Shown: positions 8,636 to 17,489 of the stretch, piece by piece
Layout: each line of letters starts with the position of its first letter
Numbering within the stretch: the first letter of the stretch is position 1
From: Ornithinibacillus bavariensis
GTDB taxonomy: Bacteria > Bacillota > Bacilli > Bacillales > Amphibacillaceae
Direction of reading: 5' to 3'
DNA length: 64,000 bases
Assembly: GCF_050433565.1 (NCBI RefSeq)
Contig: NZ_JBNPWZ010000006.1
Coordinates: 158,557-222,556, forward strand
Translations under genes and position numbers: made by a program
Notes under the pieces: generated by a model
Told to the model about the DNA's origin: nothing
What the model saw: only the letters and a program-made list of their open reading frames with translations
Databases searched by the model: none

Positions 8636-9574
8636 CTATACCAAATCACGGTATAAATCATTTAATACTAAAATTTTCTTTTTTATTTCAGCTACTAACT
8701 CTATGGGTTCAACTACTTTTGCGTGGTTCCCCATTTGTATGAAATAATCAGCTAAAAACTCTATTTCCGTTTCACTAATTGACCCCTTAATGACTCCATA
8801 GCCTCTACTATCAATGGATATTTGATAGTAAAGTGAAACACTAGATTTATATTTTTCTACTCCTTCTGGTGTTAATTCCACTTTAAGCTCATACTCTTTT
8901 TTTGTTGTTAAAATCTTAATAATATCATTTAAGTTGGTATCTTTTAGATTCATCTTGTCGCTTCTTGTACTTCTTTCAATCTCTGATATTCGATCGCAAC
9001 GAAAAAGTCTAAAATCCTTCCTAAGATAACAATACGAAGGACAATACCATCTTCCATACTGAGAAAATAATCCAACTGGTTGTACCTCTCTTTTCACCCC
9101 CAAGTAAGAAATCCAGAGCGGCTCATTTCCTATTGCCGCCATAAACAACTCTTTCAATAGAGGACTTTCTTTACTCTGGTTATCTATTTTAAAATCAATC
9201 TTATTTTTGATTAAATCAATTTCATCCTTCATCTTTCCGTTTAAGTTCAGATAAAACTTCTTTATGATTGAATTATATTCCGATTCAAAAGGAAGGCTAA
9301 TAAAATGTTTTAAAGACAAAAGAGCAAAAAAGATAGAGAAAGTTTCTTCTTTTGTAAAAGAGACAGCAAGTAGATTTTTTTCTTCTAATACTTGATATCC
9401 TCCATTAGCTCCTACTGCTGAAATTAATGGGACCCCCAAAATACTTAGTTCTTCTAAATCTCTAAGAATCGTTCTTCTTGAAACATTAAATTCTTTTGCT
9501 AAATCATCTACCTTAAACTTTTTCACTCGATTAATATACAACCTTAATTCATTTAATCTAATTGCTTTACTCAA
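8636..9574 (-). CDS. HTH/WYL-domain transcriptional regulator (YafY type)
   Basis: The 312-residue regulator has an N-terminal HTH_11-type winged helix (KFKVDDLAKEFNVSRRTILRDLEELSILGVPLI), a GANGGY wing, and a WYL effector domain in the middle (PLWISYLG with VQPVGLFSQYGRWYCPSYC). A frame opens earlier at 9607, but a TTG at 9574 has AAGGGTG upstream and gives the canonical opening (SKAIRLNELRLYI). It is divergent from the DJ-1/PfpI gene with a palindrome between them, so it probably controls that gene and itself. Confidence 0.9.
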   Translation of the reverse strand: MSKAIRLNELRLYINRVKKFKVDDLAKEFNVSRRTILRDLEELSILGVPLISAVGANGGYQVLEEKNLLAVSFTKEETFSIFFALLSLKHFISLPFESEYNSIIKKFYLNLNGKMKDEIDLIKNKIDFKIDNQSKESPLLKELFMAAIGNEPLWISYLGVKREVQPVGLFSQYGRWYCPSYCYLRKDFRLFRCDRISEIERSTRSDKMNLKDTNLNDIIKILTTKKEYELKVELTPEGVEKYKSSVSLYYQISIDSRGYGVIKGSISETEIEFLADYFIQMGNHAKVVEPIELVAEIKKKILVLNDLYRDLV

Positions 9575-9625
9575 AACTTTCACCCTTTTTTCTAATTGTG
9601 TCATCAATTGTCACTATTCCATTAT

Positions 9626-9641
9626 ATACTGAAGACAGTAT
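9626..9641. promoter_or_regulatory. palindromic putative operator between WYL regulator and DJ-1 gene
   Basis: ATACTGAAGACAGTAT is a 6-4-6 inverted repeat in the short divergent gap, 42 bases before the DJ-1/PfpI start. Its position suits a site for the adjacent WYL regulator. The assignment is inferred. Confidence 0.55.
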
Positions 9642-9682
9642 CAAAATAATAGAATTTTTCAATTTAATTAGGAGGAAATAAC

Positions 9683-10288
9683 ATGAATCAGACTGAGAAA
9701 AAAGAGATTTTAATAGTTGTTTTGGAGGAATTTGCTGATTGGGAAATAGCATATGTAGCAGCTTTTTTAAATGAAACAGACAAGTACATCACTAAGATAG
9801 TTGGTATCAGTAAGGGAGTTATAAAGTCTATCGGTGGATTAACTGTTCTACCAGATTATACGGTAGAAAATATACCTGAAGTCTTTCATGGTTTAATTCT
9901 AATTGGGGGAAACTCCTGGCGTAAACCACTAAGCAATAACGTGATCCCAATAATGGAGAAGGCATTTGCCATGGATATTCCAGTAGGGGCAATATGTGAT
10001 GCCACAGTTTTTATGGGAGCAAATGGATGGTTAAATGACATAAAGCATACAAGCAATGATCTGAATGATTTAAAAGCCTATGCAAAAGATACCTACAGCA
10101 ATGAAGGGAATTATGTATTCGAACAAGCAGTTCGTGACGGAAAGATTGTTACTGCAAATGGAACAGCTTCATTAGAATTTGCAAAAGAAATGCTTGAATT
10201 ATTAGAAGCATATCCTAAGGAGCAAATTAATCAACTGTATCTTTACCATAAATTAGGCTATTACGAGGCAGAAAAGACAAATTCATAA
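9683..10288 (+). CDS. DJ-1/PfpI family protein
   Basis: The 201-residue protein has the type-1 glutamine-amidotransferase-like fold of the DJ-1/PfpI family. Residues 10-20 form the first strand with an acidic residue near Glu15/16, ILIGGNSW is the oxyanion-loop region, and the nucleophile elbow is GAICDATVFMG with Cys105. It resembles the YdeA-like group, linked to stress protection or deglycase activity, but the substrate is not known. AGGAGG precedes the ATG. It is divergent from the WYL regulator that likely controls it. Confidence 0.88.
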   Translation: MNQTEKKEILIVVLEEFADWEIAYVAAFLNETDKYITKIVGISKGVIKSIGGLTVLPDYTVENIPEVFHGLILIGGNSWRKPLSNNVIPIMEKAFAMDIPVGAICDATVFMGANGWLNDIKHTSNDLNDLKAYAKDTYSNEGNYVFEQAVRDGKIVTANGTASLEFAKEMLELLEAYPKEQINQLYLYHKLGYYEAEKTNS

Positions 10289-10302
10289 CTAGCAAAAACT
10301 TA

Positions 10303-10341
10303 CAATGCACATAATCCTTAAGAAAGGAATTTATGTGCATT
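10303..10341. terminator. hairpin between converging genes
   Basis: AATGCACATAA and TTATGTGCATT form an 11-bp stem after the DJ-1/PfpI gene. The T tract is short, so termination may be weak. It faces the 3' end of the LicR-type gene. Confidence 0.6.
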
Positions 10342-10408
10342 TACTCTAAATAAGAAAAAAGCGGGCAAAATTATCCGTCGATAACTAACCCACTAATCGT
10401 AATGATTA

Positions 10409-12361
10409 TCATGAAGCATTACTGTCAATTAATTCATTTACCATCATTTTAAGTTTATTAATAAACTCATCGAAGTTTTCCGATTTTCTTAATTGCTCTA
10501 CATTGTAGGATTCAGAAACTATTTCAATAAAGAGCTCAAATAATCGATTAAAGGTTTTTGATTCTTTATTATTAATCGCTACAAGTGCAACCATTTTAAC
10601 TTCATGACCAGACCATACTATTGGTTCTTGTAACGTTACTATTGCGATACCACTCTTAATTGCATCCAGCTCAATCGAATGGGGTACCGCAATACCAGAC
10701 GGAAAGCTTGTCGGCGACATTTGTTCCCTTTTCTGGATACTATAATAAAAGCTATCATTAACATACCCTTCGTCTACCATCATTTGATTCATACGTTTGA
10801 CAATATCACCTTCGACTAATCCAGAGGGATCAATCTGGTTCAAATAGAGCGCTTCATTAAAGAATCTTTTGATAAAATTATTAATGGCGATCTTTTGATG
10901 TAGTTTTCTTGTTGCTTCCACACGTCTTTCAATCTTAATAATATCCCTATCTGTCAGAAACGGCTTAATAAACACGGAACCTTCGTATGCGGAAGCAACT
11001 TTTCTATCTGTTGTCACTAATAAATCAAACATATACAATCCAATATCATTATGATTAGGAATTGATTGAATTCCCACAGCGTCCCCTAACCGTTTTATAA
11101 TCTTATTCGTTAATTGTTCCCGTATACCATGGTAATCGTCTGCAACCAACAGTATCCGAATTTCGTGCTTATCAATGTCTCGTTGTTTTTCTAGCAAGGA
11201 ACCAATATGCAGCGCTATAAATGATATTTCATCTTCATTAAATCTAACATCAATTTTTTCTTGGATTAATGAAGAGATATATACCGACACATCATAAATA
11301 ATTGGATAGCTTATCTTAATATCGAGTAAACTACTATTCCGTACAAATTTTTGATACTTAGACCGGTAGAATAAGCCTTGTAAATGTATTGCCAATTTAT
11401 TAATAAAATCAGCATCCTCAAAGTCAATGAAATATACCTTTTCTGCTTTACGCAAAACATCTTTTAATGTAGATAATATCGTACTGTCAACATATGTTTC
11501 GATTTTTTCAATATTGTCCTCAACTAATGATTTATCGTATAAACCAACAAATTGTAGAGCTAATTGATATATTTCTAATTCCGGAAAATGAATATTATAT
11601 ATTTTTGATAGTTCTTCCGTTATTTCATTTGTTAATATATATTCCTGTTGACTTAAATTGTTCTTATATAAATCTTGATCATTCTCTGACAGAATATTAC
11701 CTTGTCGAATTCTTTCGATACTCACTGCAAAATGAAAAGCAATACTATTAAGGGAGTATTGATTAATAAATATATTATGATCTGATAGGGCAGTACGAAT
11801 GATATTCCTTAGTTCATCTAAAGAAATTTCTTCTATCATTTTCTCAATACTTGATTTTAATTCGTCATATATATTACCCTCATCATAAAGTAATTCCACC
11901 ATATATTTTCGTCTTGAACGCTCCGAACCCTTAAGTTTAACGATATTATTTTTAATCGTTATCTCAAGAGTTTGTGCTGGAAGACTTTGTTTCAATTCTT
12001 GAATATCATTTTTTAACGTAGACTCTGAAATAAATAGTTTTTCACTTAAATCGAATAAATCAATTCCATCTGATGAATATTTAAGCATTTCCAAAAAGAT
12101 TCTTGATTTACGGTTATTGAGTTTAAACTCCGAATCATCACTATTTTGTCTATTACTTTTTAACGCTTCTTTATTAAGTCTGTAACCAATATTACTTGAT
12201 TCTATCGCATTTGATAATTCATTGTTTATCTTTGAAACATAATTTCTAATTGTTCGTGTTGAACAATTAAGAAAATCCGCTAATTCATTAGCGTTGATCC
12301 ACTCACCATGTTTTCTTCTCAATAGGTTCAGTAATTCTTTTTGCTTCTCATTCATGATCAT
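10409..12361 (-). CDS. licR: PRD-containing PTS regulator, LicR/BglG type activator
   Basis: This 650-residue transcription activator of a PTS operon reads as an N-terminal HTH (about 5-60), a second HTH/Mga-like region (about 85-130), two PRD domains (about 190-285 and 300-395, with phosphorylatable His in SIAFHFAV and IALHIGS), an EIIB-like domain (about 400-490) and a C-terminal EIIA-like domain with active-site His in AVPHS. The protein integrates HPr-dependent activation and IIB-dependent inhibition. It is the last gene of the lic-like cluster, 66 bases after the GH1 gene. The symbol reflects architecture and context. Confidence 0.88.
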   Translation of the reverse strand: MIMNEKQKELLNLLRRKHGEWINANELADFLNCSTRTIRNYVSKINNELSNAIESSNIGYRLNKEALKSNRQNSDDSEFKLNNRKSRIFLEMLKYSSDGIDLFDLSEKLFISESTLKNDIQELKQSLPAQTLEITIKNNIVKLKGSERSRRKYMVELLYDEGNIYDELKSSIEKMIEEISLDELRNIIRTALSDHNIFINQYSLNSIAFHFAVSIERIRQGNILSENDQDLYKNNLSQQEYILTNEITEELSKIYNIHFPELEIYQLALQFVGLYDKSLVEDNIEKIETYVDSTILSTLKDVLRKAEKVYFIDFEDADFINKLAIHLQGLFYRSKYQKFVRNSSLLDIKISYPIIYDVSVYISSLIQEKIDVRFNEDEISFIALHIGSLLEKQRDIDKHEIRILLVADDYHGIREQLTNKIIKRLGDAVGIQSIPNHNDIGLYMFDLLVTTDRKVASAYEGSVFIKPFLTDRDIIKIERRVEATRKLHQKIAINNFIKRFFNEALYLNQIDPSGLVEGDIVKRMNQMMVDEGYVNDSFYYSIQKREQMSPTSFPSGIAVPHSIELDAIKSGIAIVTLQEPIVWSGHEVKMVALVAINNKESKTFNRLFELFIEIVSESYNVEQLRKSENFDEFINKLKMMVNELIDSNAS

Positions 12362-12384
12362 TCAGACTCCTTGAATATGAACAG

Positions 12385-12414
12385 AAGTAGGTTATTAAAA
12401 ACAATAACCTACTT
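12385..12414 (-). terminator. hairpin between GH1 gene and licR
   Basis: AAGTAGGTTATT and AATAACCTACTT form a 12-bp stem with a 6-base loop in the 66-base gap. No good U tract follows on the minus strand, so it may be a partial terminator or an RNA-processing site that lowers regulator expression relative to the enzymes. Confidence 0.55.
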
Positions 12415-12427
12415 TCTTTCGTGTATC

Positions 12428-13873
12428 TTAAAGCTCAGAACCATTTGTTTCAATTACATTTTTATACCAGTAGAAGCTGTCTTTCTTAATTCTTTCACCT
12501 GTGCCTTTGCCTTCATTATCTAAGTCTACATAAATAAAGCCATAACGCTTATTCATTTGAGCAGATGAACAGCTAATAATATCAATTGGCCCCCATGCAC
12601 AATACGCAAAGACATTTGCTCCATCATACATTGCTTGTTTCATTGCAGATATATGGGCAGAAAGATAAGCAATGCGATAGTCATCATGAACTTTTCCATC
12701 TTTAAGTTCATCATACATCCCTAAACCATTTTCAGCTATCATTAATGGTTTCTTATAACGGTCCCAGTAAGTTGAGAGACTAACATATAATCCCTGTGGA
12801 TCTATTGCCCATCCCCACGGACTTGACTCTACAGCCGGGTTAGGTGTGACAGATACTTGTTTTATTGTATTTTTAGAAGCATCTGCTGTGTCTGTATAAT
12901 AATAGGACATCGCTAAATAATCCATTGTGTTTTCTTTTAATAATTGCTTATCTTCTTCCGTTATGTCTAAGTGAATACTATTTTCAGCAAAATAATTTAA
13001 CGCATATTGAGGATATTCTCCAAAGAACTGTACATCGGTGTAGTAAAATTCCATGCGATTTTTCTTTAATGCCAGCACAATATCATCTGGCTTAGATGTT
13101 GCTGGATAAACCGTTACATCGGAAACCATTGTACCAATCTGCATTTCTGGATTAACTGATTCAGTATACTTTTTTAACATGGCACTTGCCACAAACTGAT
13201 TATGAACTGCTTGATACGCTGCTTCCTCATAATTATCTACTGCATCAGAAGGAATTGCTGTCGAATTAAATGGCTCATAACCAATTAAATTAATTTGGTT
13301 GATGACAATCCAATATCTCACCTTATCTTTATAACGATCTAATACGACCTTACCGTATTTGTAAAATAAATCGATAACTTTACGATTATGCCAACCACCA
13401 TATTTTAATGAAACATTAACCGGTGTTTCATAATGTAATATTGTAATGATAGGCTCCATACCAAGCTCAACAATTTTATCTATTAAATTGTCATAATACT
13501 TTAGCCCCGCTTTATTTGGTTCTTCCTCATCACCAGTCGGGAAAATTCTTGTCCAATCAATCGACGTTCTGAAATTTTTAAAGCCCATTTCAGCAAGTAG
13601 TTCCAAATCTTTATCGTAAGTATGGTAAAAGTCAATACCATATCTCTTCGGATAATAACCTTCTTTATCTTCTAAATTAGCTTTAATTTGCGAGATTGTC
13701 ATACCTGCTTTTTGTTCAGCCTGAATTTCAAAATTGGATTTATCAGGATAATATTTATGAACATCCGCAAGGCTCTTCCCTTTTCCTCCTACATCATGAG
13801 CCCCTTCTGCTTGATTTGCAGCAATTGCTCCACCCCATAGAAAATCCTTTGGCATTTGATAATTATTAAGCAT
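12428..13873 (-). CDS. GH1 6-phospho-beta-glycosidase with Gln at the acid/base position
   Basis: The 481-residue glycoside hydrolase family 1 enzyme should cleave phosphorylated beta-glucosides brought in by the neighbouring PTS. It shows the N-terminal FLWGGAIAANQAEGA motif, the nucleophile motif IAENG (Glu381), and a phosphate-binding loop of the 6-phospho type (SSAQMNKRYGFIYVD). The acid/base motif, normally N-E, reads IVINQIN with Gln193 (codon CAA at 13295-13297). It lies 15 bases after the IIA gene in the operon. See the finding on this substitution. Confidence 0.93.
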   Translation of the reverse strand: MLNNYQMPKDFLWGGAIAANQAEGAHDVGGKGKSLADVHKYYPDKSNFEIQAEQKAGMTISQIKANLEDKEGYYPKRYGIDFYHTYDKDLELLAEMGFKNFRTSIDWTRIFPTGDEEEPNKAGLKYYDNLIDKIVELGMEPIITILHYETPVNVSLKYGGWHNRKVIDLFYKYGKVVLDRYKDKVRYWIVINQINLIGYEPFNSTAIPSDAVDNYEEAAYQAVHNQFVASAMLKKYTESVNPEMQIGTMVSDVTVYPATSKPDDIVLALKKNRMEFYYTDVQFFGEYPQYALNYFAENSIHLDITEEDKQLLKENTMDYLAMSYYYTDTADASKNTIKQVSVTPNPAVESSPWGWAIDPQGLYVSLSTYWDRYKKPLMIAENGLGMYDELKDGKVHDDYRIAYLSAHISAMKQAMYDGANVFAYCAWGPIDIISCSSAQMNKRYGFIYVDLDNEGKGTGERIKKDSFYWYKNVIETNGSEL

Positions 13874-13888
13874 TCGAATACCCCCAAA

Positions 13889-14230
13889 TTATTTTTTCAT
13901 TAGCTTCTCAAAAATTGCTATTAAATTTTCAGCTATTAATATCTCACTTTGTGCAGTCATCATTGTATCTTGTGCGTGAGCAAATAGAATCGAGTATCGA
14001 ATTTGCTCTCCCATTGCTTCTTTTTGAATAGTGCTCGTTTGAAATGAGTGAGATATGGTAACCTCTTCTCTTGCCTTCTTTAAATAGTCATTCGCTTCCT
14101 CAAAGTTTTCATCATGAATGCTTTTTAGTGATTTAACCAAATAGTCACGTGCATTTCCAGCGTGTATCAAGACATTCATTGAAACCTGGGTTAACTCATC
14201 AATCTCTTCATTATGATCTAAATCTGACAT
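13889..14230 (-). CDS. licA: PTS lactose/cellobiose-type EIIA
   Basis: The 113-residue all-helical EIIA of the lactose/cellobiose family carries phosphate from HPr to IIB on the His in the FAHAQDTMM motif (about residue 87). Length and the conserved N-terminal helix (MNVLIHAGNARDYLVKSL) are typical. It is placed 17 bases after IIC and 15 before the GH1 gene, so the order is IIB, IIC, IIA, enzyme. The symbol follows the Bacillus lichenan operon by analogy. Confidence 0.93.
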   Translation of the reverse strand: MSDLDHNEEIDELTQVSMNVLIHAGNARDYLVKSLKSIHDENFEEANDYLKKAREEVTISHSFQTSTIQKEAMGEQIRYSILFAHAQDTMMTAQSEILIAENLIAIFEKLMKK

Positions 14231-14247
14231 GATCTAATTTTTCCTCC

Positions 14248-15492
14248 TTACAAATTGCTATTTTCTTCCTCTTCCTTTTTCAACAAGGATTTATCATATA
14301 CTTTAAAGAATGGATAGAATACTGCCCATGTTATGGCAAATAGGACGATACACCAGATTATTGCCATAAAATCTTGCGTTGCAAAATAGGAAGCAAGTGG
14401 GTATGGCATATACCATAACAAGAAAGTTGATGATGGGATATCTACCCATCCCCAAGACATAATACCGTATACAATCGTTGGAACTAGTAAGCCGTTTATC
14501 CACATAGGTACCATCAAGTATGGGTTAAAGGCAATAGGTGCACCAAATACCAATGGCTCGTTAATATTGAAAATAGATGGAACCACTACCGCCTTACCAA
14601 CCGCTTTCAATTGCTGTGATCGACTAATAAATGCCATCATGATTGCTAATGCTAAGGTTGTACCTGTACCGCCAATATAAATTAAAGCGTATAATGTTTC
14701 CTGGGTAGCAACATTAGCAGCAACCCCACCGCTTGCTACAGCATCAATATTACCTGCCAAGTTAGCCATGTAAATAGGATAGAATACCGGGAATACAGCC
14801 CATCCTGAAATACCAAACGAATATAAGAACACTGGAATAAATACGGATAAAACAAATCCAGGATATGTTGAAACAATACCAGCAACAGGTTTGAAAATAC
14901 TTTGAATTACTTGGAATAAATCAACCTGGAATTGAATTGTAATCAACCAACCAACAAAAAGAAGTAATGTGATTGGTAATAGATTATCAAACCATCTTAT
15001 GACAAAATCAGGAATAGAAGAATCTTCATCAAAGAATGATTTTGATGCCATAAAGTTCATAATCACCGCTACAAATAAACCAGTTATAATAGCTACTAAC
15101 ATACCTTCAATACCAAAACGAGATAAGGTAAACGATATTTGCCCTTCCTCAATGGTTGGAAATAATAACAGTAGATACAAAACTAATGATGTTGCTCCAG
15201 AGATTAGTTTGTTATCCGAATGCCCCTTGTTTTCCATCACATAATACGGAAGGAAAAAAGCAATAATTAAACCAAACATACCAAATGAGAAAGTACTCAT
15301 TAGTGAAAGATCAGGCATCCAGTCAAAAAAGTTATTCAAAATAGAAATCATCGTAATTAAAGAACCAACAAATACTAACGGTAAACCTGTAAGCATTGAA
15401 CTTTGAATACCAGACACCCATGGGTTTGCAACAATTTTGTTCACTCGTGGAGCAAACTTAGTGCTCATAAAGTTCATTAATTTAGTCAGCAT
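14248..15492 (-). CDS. licC: PTS cellobiose/beta-glucoside permease EIIC
   Basis: The 414-residue integral membrane permease has about ten hydrophobic segments. It carries the family's conserved region near the substrate site (FNINEPLVFGAPIAFNPYLMVP, about 305-326) and the N-terminal signature (FAPRVNKIVANPWVSGIQSSM). It imports and phosphorylates a beta-glucoside disaccharide with IIB and IIA. The start is 3 bases after the IIB stop, implying translational coupling. Confidence 0.93.
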   Translation of the reverse strand: MLTKLMNFMSTKFAPRVNKIVANPWVSGIQSSMLTGLPLVFVGSLITMISILNNFFDWMPDLSLMSTFSFGMFGLIIAFFLPYYVMENKGHSDNKLISGATSLVLYLLLLFPTIEEGQISFTLSRFGIEGMLVAIITGLFVAVIMNFMASKSFFDEDSSIPDFVIRWFDNLLPITLLLFVGWLITIQFQVDLFQVIQSIFKPVAGIVSTYPGFVLSVFIPVFLYSFGISGWAVFPVFYPIYMANLAGNIDAVASGGVAANVATQETLYALIYIGGTGTTLALAIMMAFISRSQQLKAVGKAVVVPSIFNINEPLVFGAPIAFNPYLMVPMWINGLLVPTIVYGIMSWGWVDIPSSTFLLWYMPYPLASYFATQDFMAIIWCIVLFAITWAVFYPFFKVYDKSLLKKEEEENSNL

Positions 15493-15495
15493 TTT

Positions 15496-15807
15496 TTATT
15501 CACTCTCTTCCAAGCTTAGAGCTAACTCCAAAGCTTTTTCTCCGTTTAATGATCCATAAATTAGTTGCGGAATAATAGCAACCTTAACATTCTTCCCTTG
15601 CGCTTTTTCTCTAATTTCATCTTCTTTATAAGCCAAATGAGGACCAATTAATAAATAATCTATATTATCAATTACTGAATCTAGTTGAGATTCACTTGCA
15701 GCTTTAACAGTGACCTGTTCACCTTTCTTCTTAGCAGCCTTCCGCATAGATGCGGCCATAAATCCACTTGATGCGCCAGAACCACAAACTAAAAATATAT
15801 TTTTCAT
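15496..15807 (-). CDS. licB: PTS cellobiose-type EIIB
   Basis: The 103-residue EIIB of the lactose/cellobiose family has the phosphorylated cysteine in the N-terminal P-loop (FLVCGSGASSG, Cys8) and the conserved LLIGPHLAYKED segment. It is the first gene of the operon, preceded by an AGGAGGAATT ribosome binding site, a likely CcpA site and a palindrome. Confidence 0.93.
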   Translation of the reverse strand: MKNIFLVCGSGASSGFMAASMRKAAKKKGEQVTVKAASESQLDSVIDNIDYLLIGPHLAYKEDEIREKAQGKNVKVAIIPQLIYGSLNGEKALELALSLEESE

Positions 15808-15851
15808 ATAAATTCCTCCTTTTTCTTATCTGTCTTCATCTTATCTACGTT

Positions 15852-15865
15852 TGGGACCGCTTACA
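15852..15865 (-). promoter_or_regulatory. catabolite-responsive element (CcpA site)
   Basis: On the minus strand TGTAAGCGGTCCCA matches the cre consensus TGWNANCGNTNWCA at every fixed position but one. It lies 45 bases before the IIB start, where CcpA binding would repress the PTS operon when glucose is present. Confidence 0.75.
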
Positions 15866-15875
15866 AATTTATATT

Positions 15876-15893
15876 TTTCCTAGTGATAGGAAA
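15876..15893 (-). promoter_or_regulatory. palindrome, candidate LicR-type activator site
   Basis: TTTCCTA-GTGA-TAGGAAA is a perfect 7-4-7 inverted repeat, 10 bases upstream of the cre in the operon promoter region. An activator site here would suit the LicR-type protein. The assignment is inferred from position. Confidence 0.5.
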
Positions 15894-16053
15894 CTAGATT
15901 AGGTATTTTCCGATTATTAGAAAAGCGATATACGTCAAATATTGGGAGAAGTGAAGAATTTTTTAGTAAAACGGGGGATCTAATGGATTTAGAGCATGAT
16001 AGACTTCAGCTTTCCTAAAAGGAAGAGCGATAAATATTATATAGTTAAAAAGA

Positions 16054-16122
16054 TTGACATCCCATAGACTACAAATGTAATATAGGACTACAGTTGTAGT
16101 GCTCGACTACATATGTAGTCGA
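16054..16122 (+). promoter_or_regulatory. promoter with three BlaI/MecI-type operators
   Basis: A TTGACA (16054-16059) and a TAATAT (16078-16083) are 18 bases apart. Three dyads follow the TACA-N2-TGTA pattern of BlaI/MecI sites: TACAAATGTA (16070-16079, overlapping the -10), ACTACAGTTGTAGT (16087-16100) and the perfect 20-bp palindrome TCGACTACATATGTAGTCGA (16103-16122). A strong AAGGAGG follows at 16134-16140 but serves no long gene. The beta-lactamase starts 200 bases further on. Confidence 0.8.
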
Positions 16123-16321
16123 AATTTAGATAGAAGGAGGTAATGTTTGGCTATTAATGACTACATCTGTGATTGTGAATATGTGCGAAAAGTAAAAGGA
16201 CAGTAGACAGCCTACAAATTAATGACTATTTGGCAAGCATTGAAGACACATACTTCATCAGTGCTATGCAAAAGAAGTCAGTTTTATATTGGATAATAGA
16301 AACTAGAAAGAGGTCATCAAG

Positions 16322-17251
16322 TTGATAAAAAAATATAAAAATAAGTTCACCATGCGTCCATTTTCACTACTTTTGCTACTAGTCGCAGTGTTAACACTCA
16401 CTGCTTGCGCGGATAAGGACGGTTCAAATAATGATTCTCCCAGTGAAGGAAATGAAGTGGAACAAAGGGAAAGTATAGATGAAAAATTTGCCGAGCTTGA
16501 GAATGAGTTTAATGCTCGAATTGGTGTCTATGCGATTGATACAGGCACAAATCAGACGATCGAATATCGTCCAGAGGAGCGCTTCGCTTTTGCATCGACC
16601 TACAAAGCCTTAGCCGCAGCCATCTTGCTGCAGCAAAATTCTTTGGAAGAGCTTGAGGAAGTGATTTCCTTCACCGAGGATGATTTAGTTCCCTATTCTC
16701 CAATTACAGAGAAACACGTGGATACCGGGATGACCCTTTTGGAATTAAGTGAGGCAGCGGTTCGATCCAGTGACAACACGGCAGGAAACCTCTTATATGA
16801 GGGATTAGGGGGCCCAAAAGGATTTGAACAAGCTTTAAGACAAATTGGTGATAACATCACCCATGCAGATCGCTTTGAACCAGATTTAAATGCATTCACC
16901 CCAGGAGATAATCGAGACACCAGCACACCGAAAGCTTTTGCCACCAATCTTCAGGCTTTCACACTTGGTGACGTACTTTCCGATGAAAAACGTGAATTGT
17001 TCATTGATTGGCTAAAAGGCAATGCAACAGGAGATACACTCATTCGTGCAGGATCACCTGAAGAATGGGTGGTTGGTGATAAGAGTGGTGCTGGAAGCTA
17101 CGGAACGAGAAATGACATTGCTATTGTTTGGCCACCAAACAGAGAACCAATCGTCATTGTAATTATGTCCAACCATGACACAGAGAATGCCGAATATGAC
17201 GATAAGCTAATTGCACAGGCTGCCAAGGTTACACTAAGCTTTTTAAGGTGA
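16322..17251 (+). CDS. bla: class A beta-lactamase, lipoprotein form
   Basis: The 309-residue secreted serine beta-lactamase opens with a signal peptide and lipobox ending LTAC, so Cys29 should be lipidated and the enzyme membrane-anchored. All class A motifs are present: Ser92-x-x-Lys95 (STYK), Ser150-Asp-Asn (SDN), Glu186-x-x-x-Asn190 (EPDLN) and Lys254-Ser-Gly (KSG). The start is a TTG at 16322 with AGAGG upstream. BlaI-type operators lie upstream, but no blaI or blaR1 is seen nearby. A strong terminator follows. The coding sequence is more GC-rich than its flanks, suggesting transfer. Confidence 0.95.
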   Translation: MIKKYKNKFTMRPFSLLLLLVAVLTLTACADKDGSNNDSPSEGNEVEQRESIDEKFAELENEFNARIGVYAIDTGTNQTIEYRPEERFAFASTYKALAAAILLQQNSLEELEEVISFTEDDLVPYSPITEKHVDTGMTLLELSEAAVRSSDNTAGNLLYEGLGGPKGFEQALRQIGDNITHADRFEPDLNAFTPGDNRDTSTPKAFATNLQAFTLGDVLSDEKRELFIDWLKGNATGDTLIRAGSPEEWVVGDKSGAGSYGTRNDIAIVWPPNREPIVIVIMSNHDTENAEYDDKLIAQAAKVTLSFLR

Positions 17252-17303
17252 AGATTGGATAATTCGGATTTGGACATTTAAGTTCTAAGGAGTCTTTAAC
17301 TAC

Positions 17304-17352
17304 AGAGCGCGTATAATATCCTTAAACAATGATATTAAGCGCTCTTTTTTTT
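17304..17352 (+). terminator. terminator after bla
   Basis: AGAGCGC pairs with GCGCTCT, extended by TAATATC against GATATTA, and is followed by eight or more T. Confidence 0.93.
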
Positions 17353-17489
17353 ATTTAGCTATGTTAAAGGATAATGTTGATTTTTCATATGAAAAGATGG
17401 AACTCCATTAGGGTTTGGGGCTCCATTCTAGGTTAAAGACAGTTTTTAGGTTAAGGGCAGTAATTAACCAGACTATAATTGTAATATAT

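Noticed and set aside
16147..16206. Short frame after the AAGGAGG in the bla leader (TTG start)
   Set aside because: It has only 19 codons, with no match that I recognise to BlaI or a leader peptide. I keep the strong binding site as an observation only.
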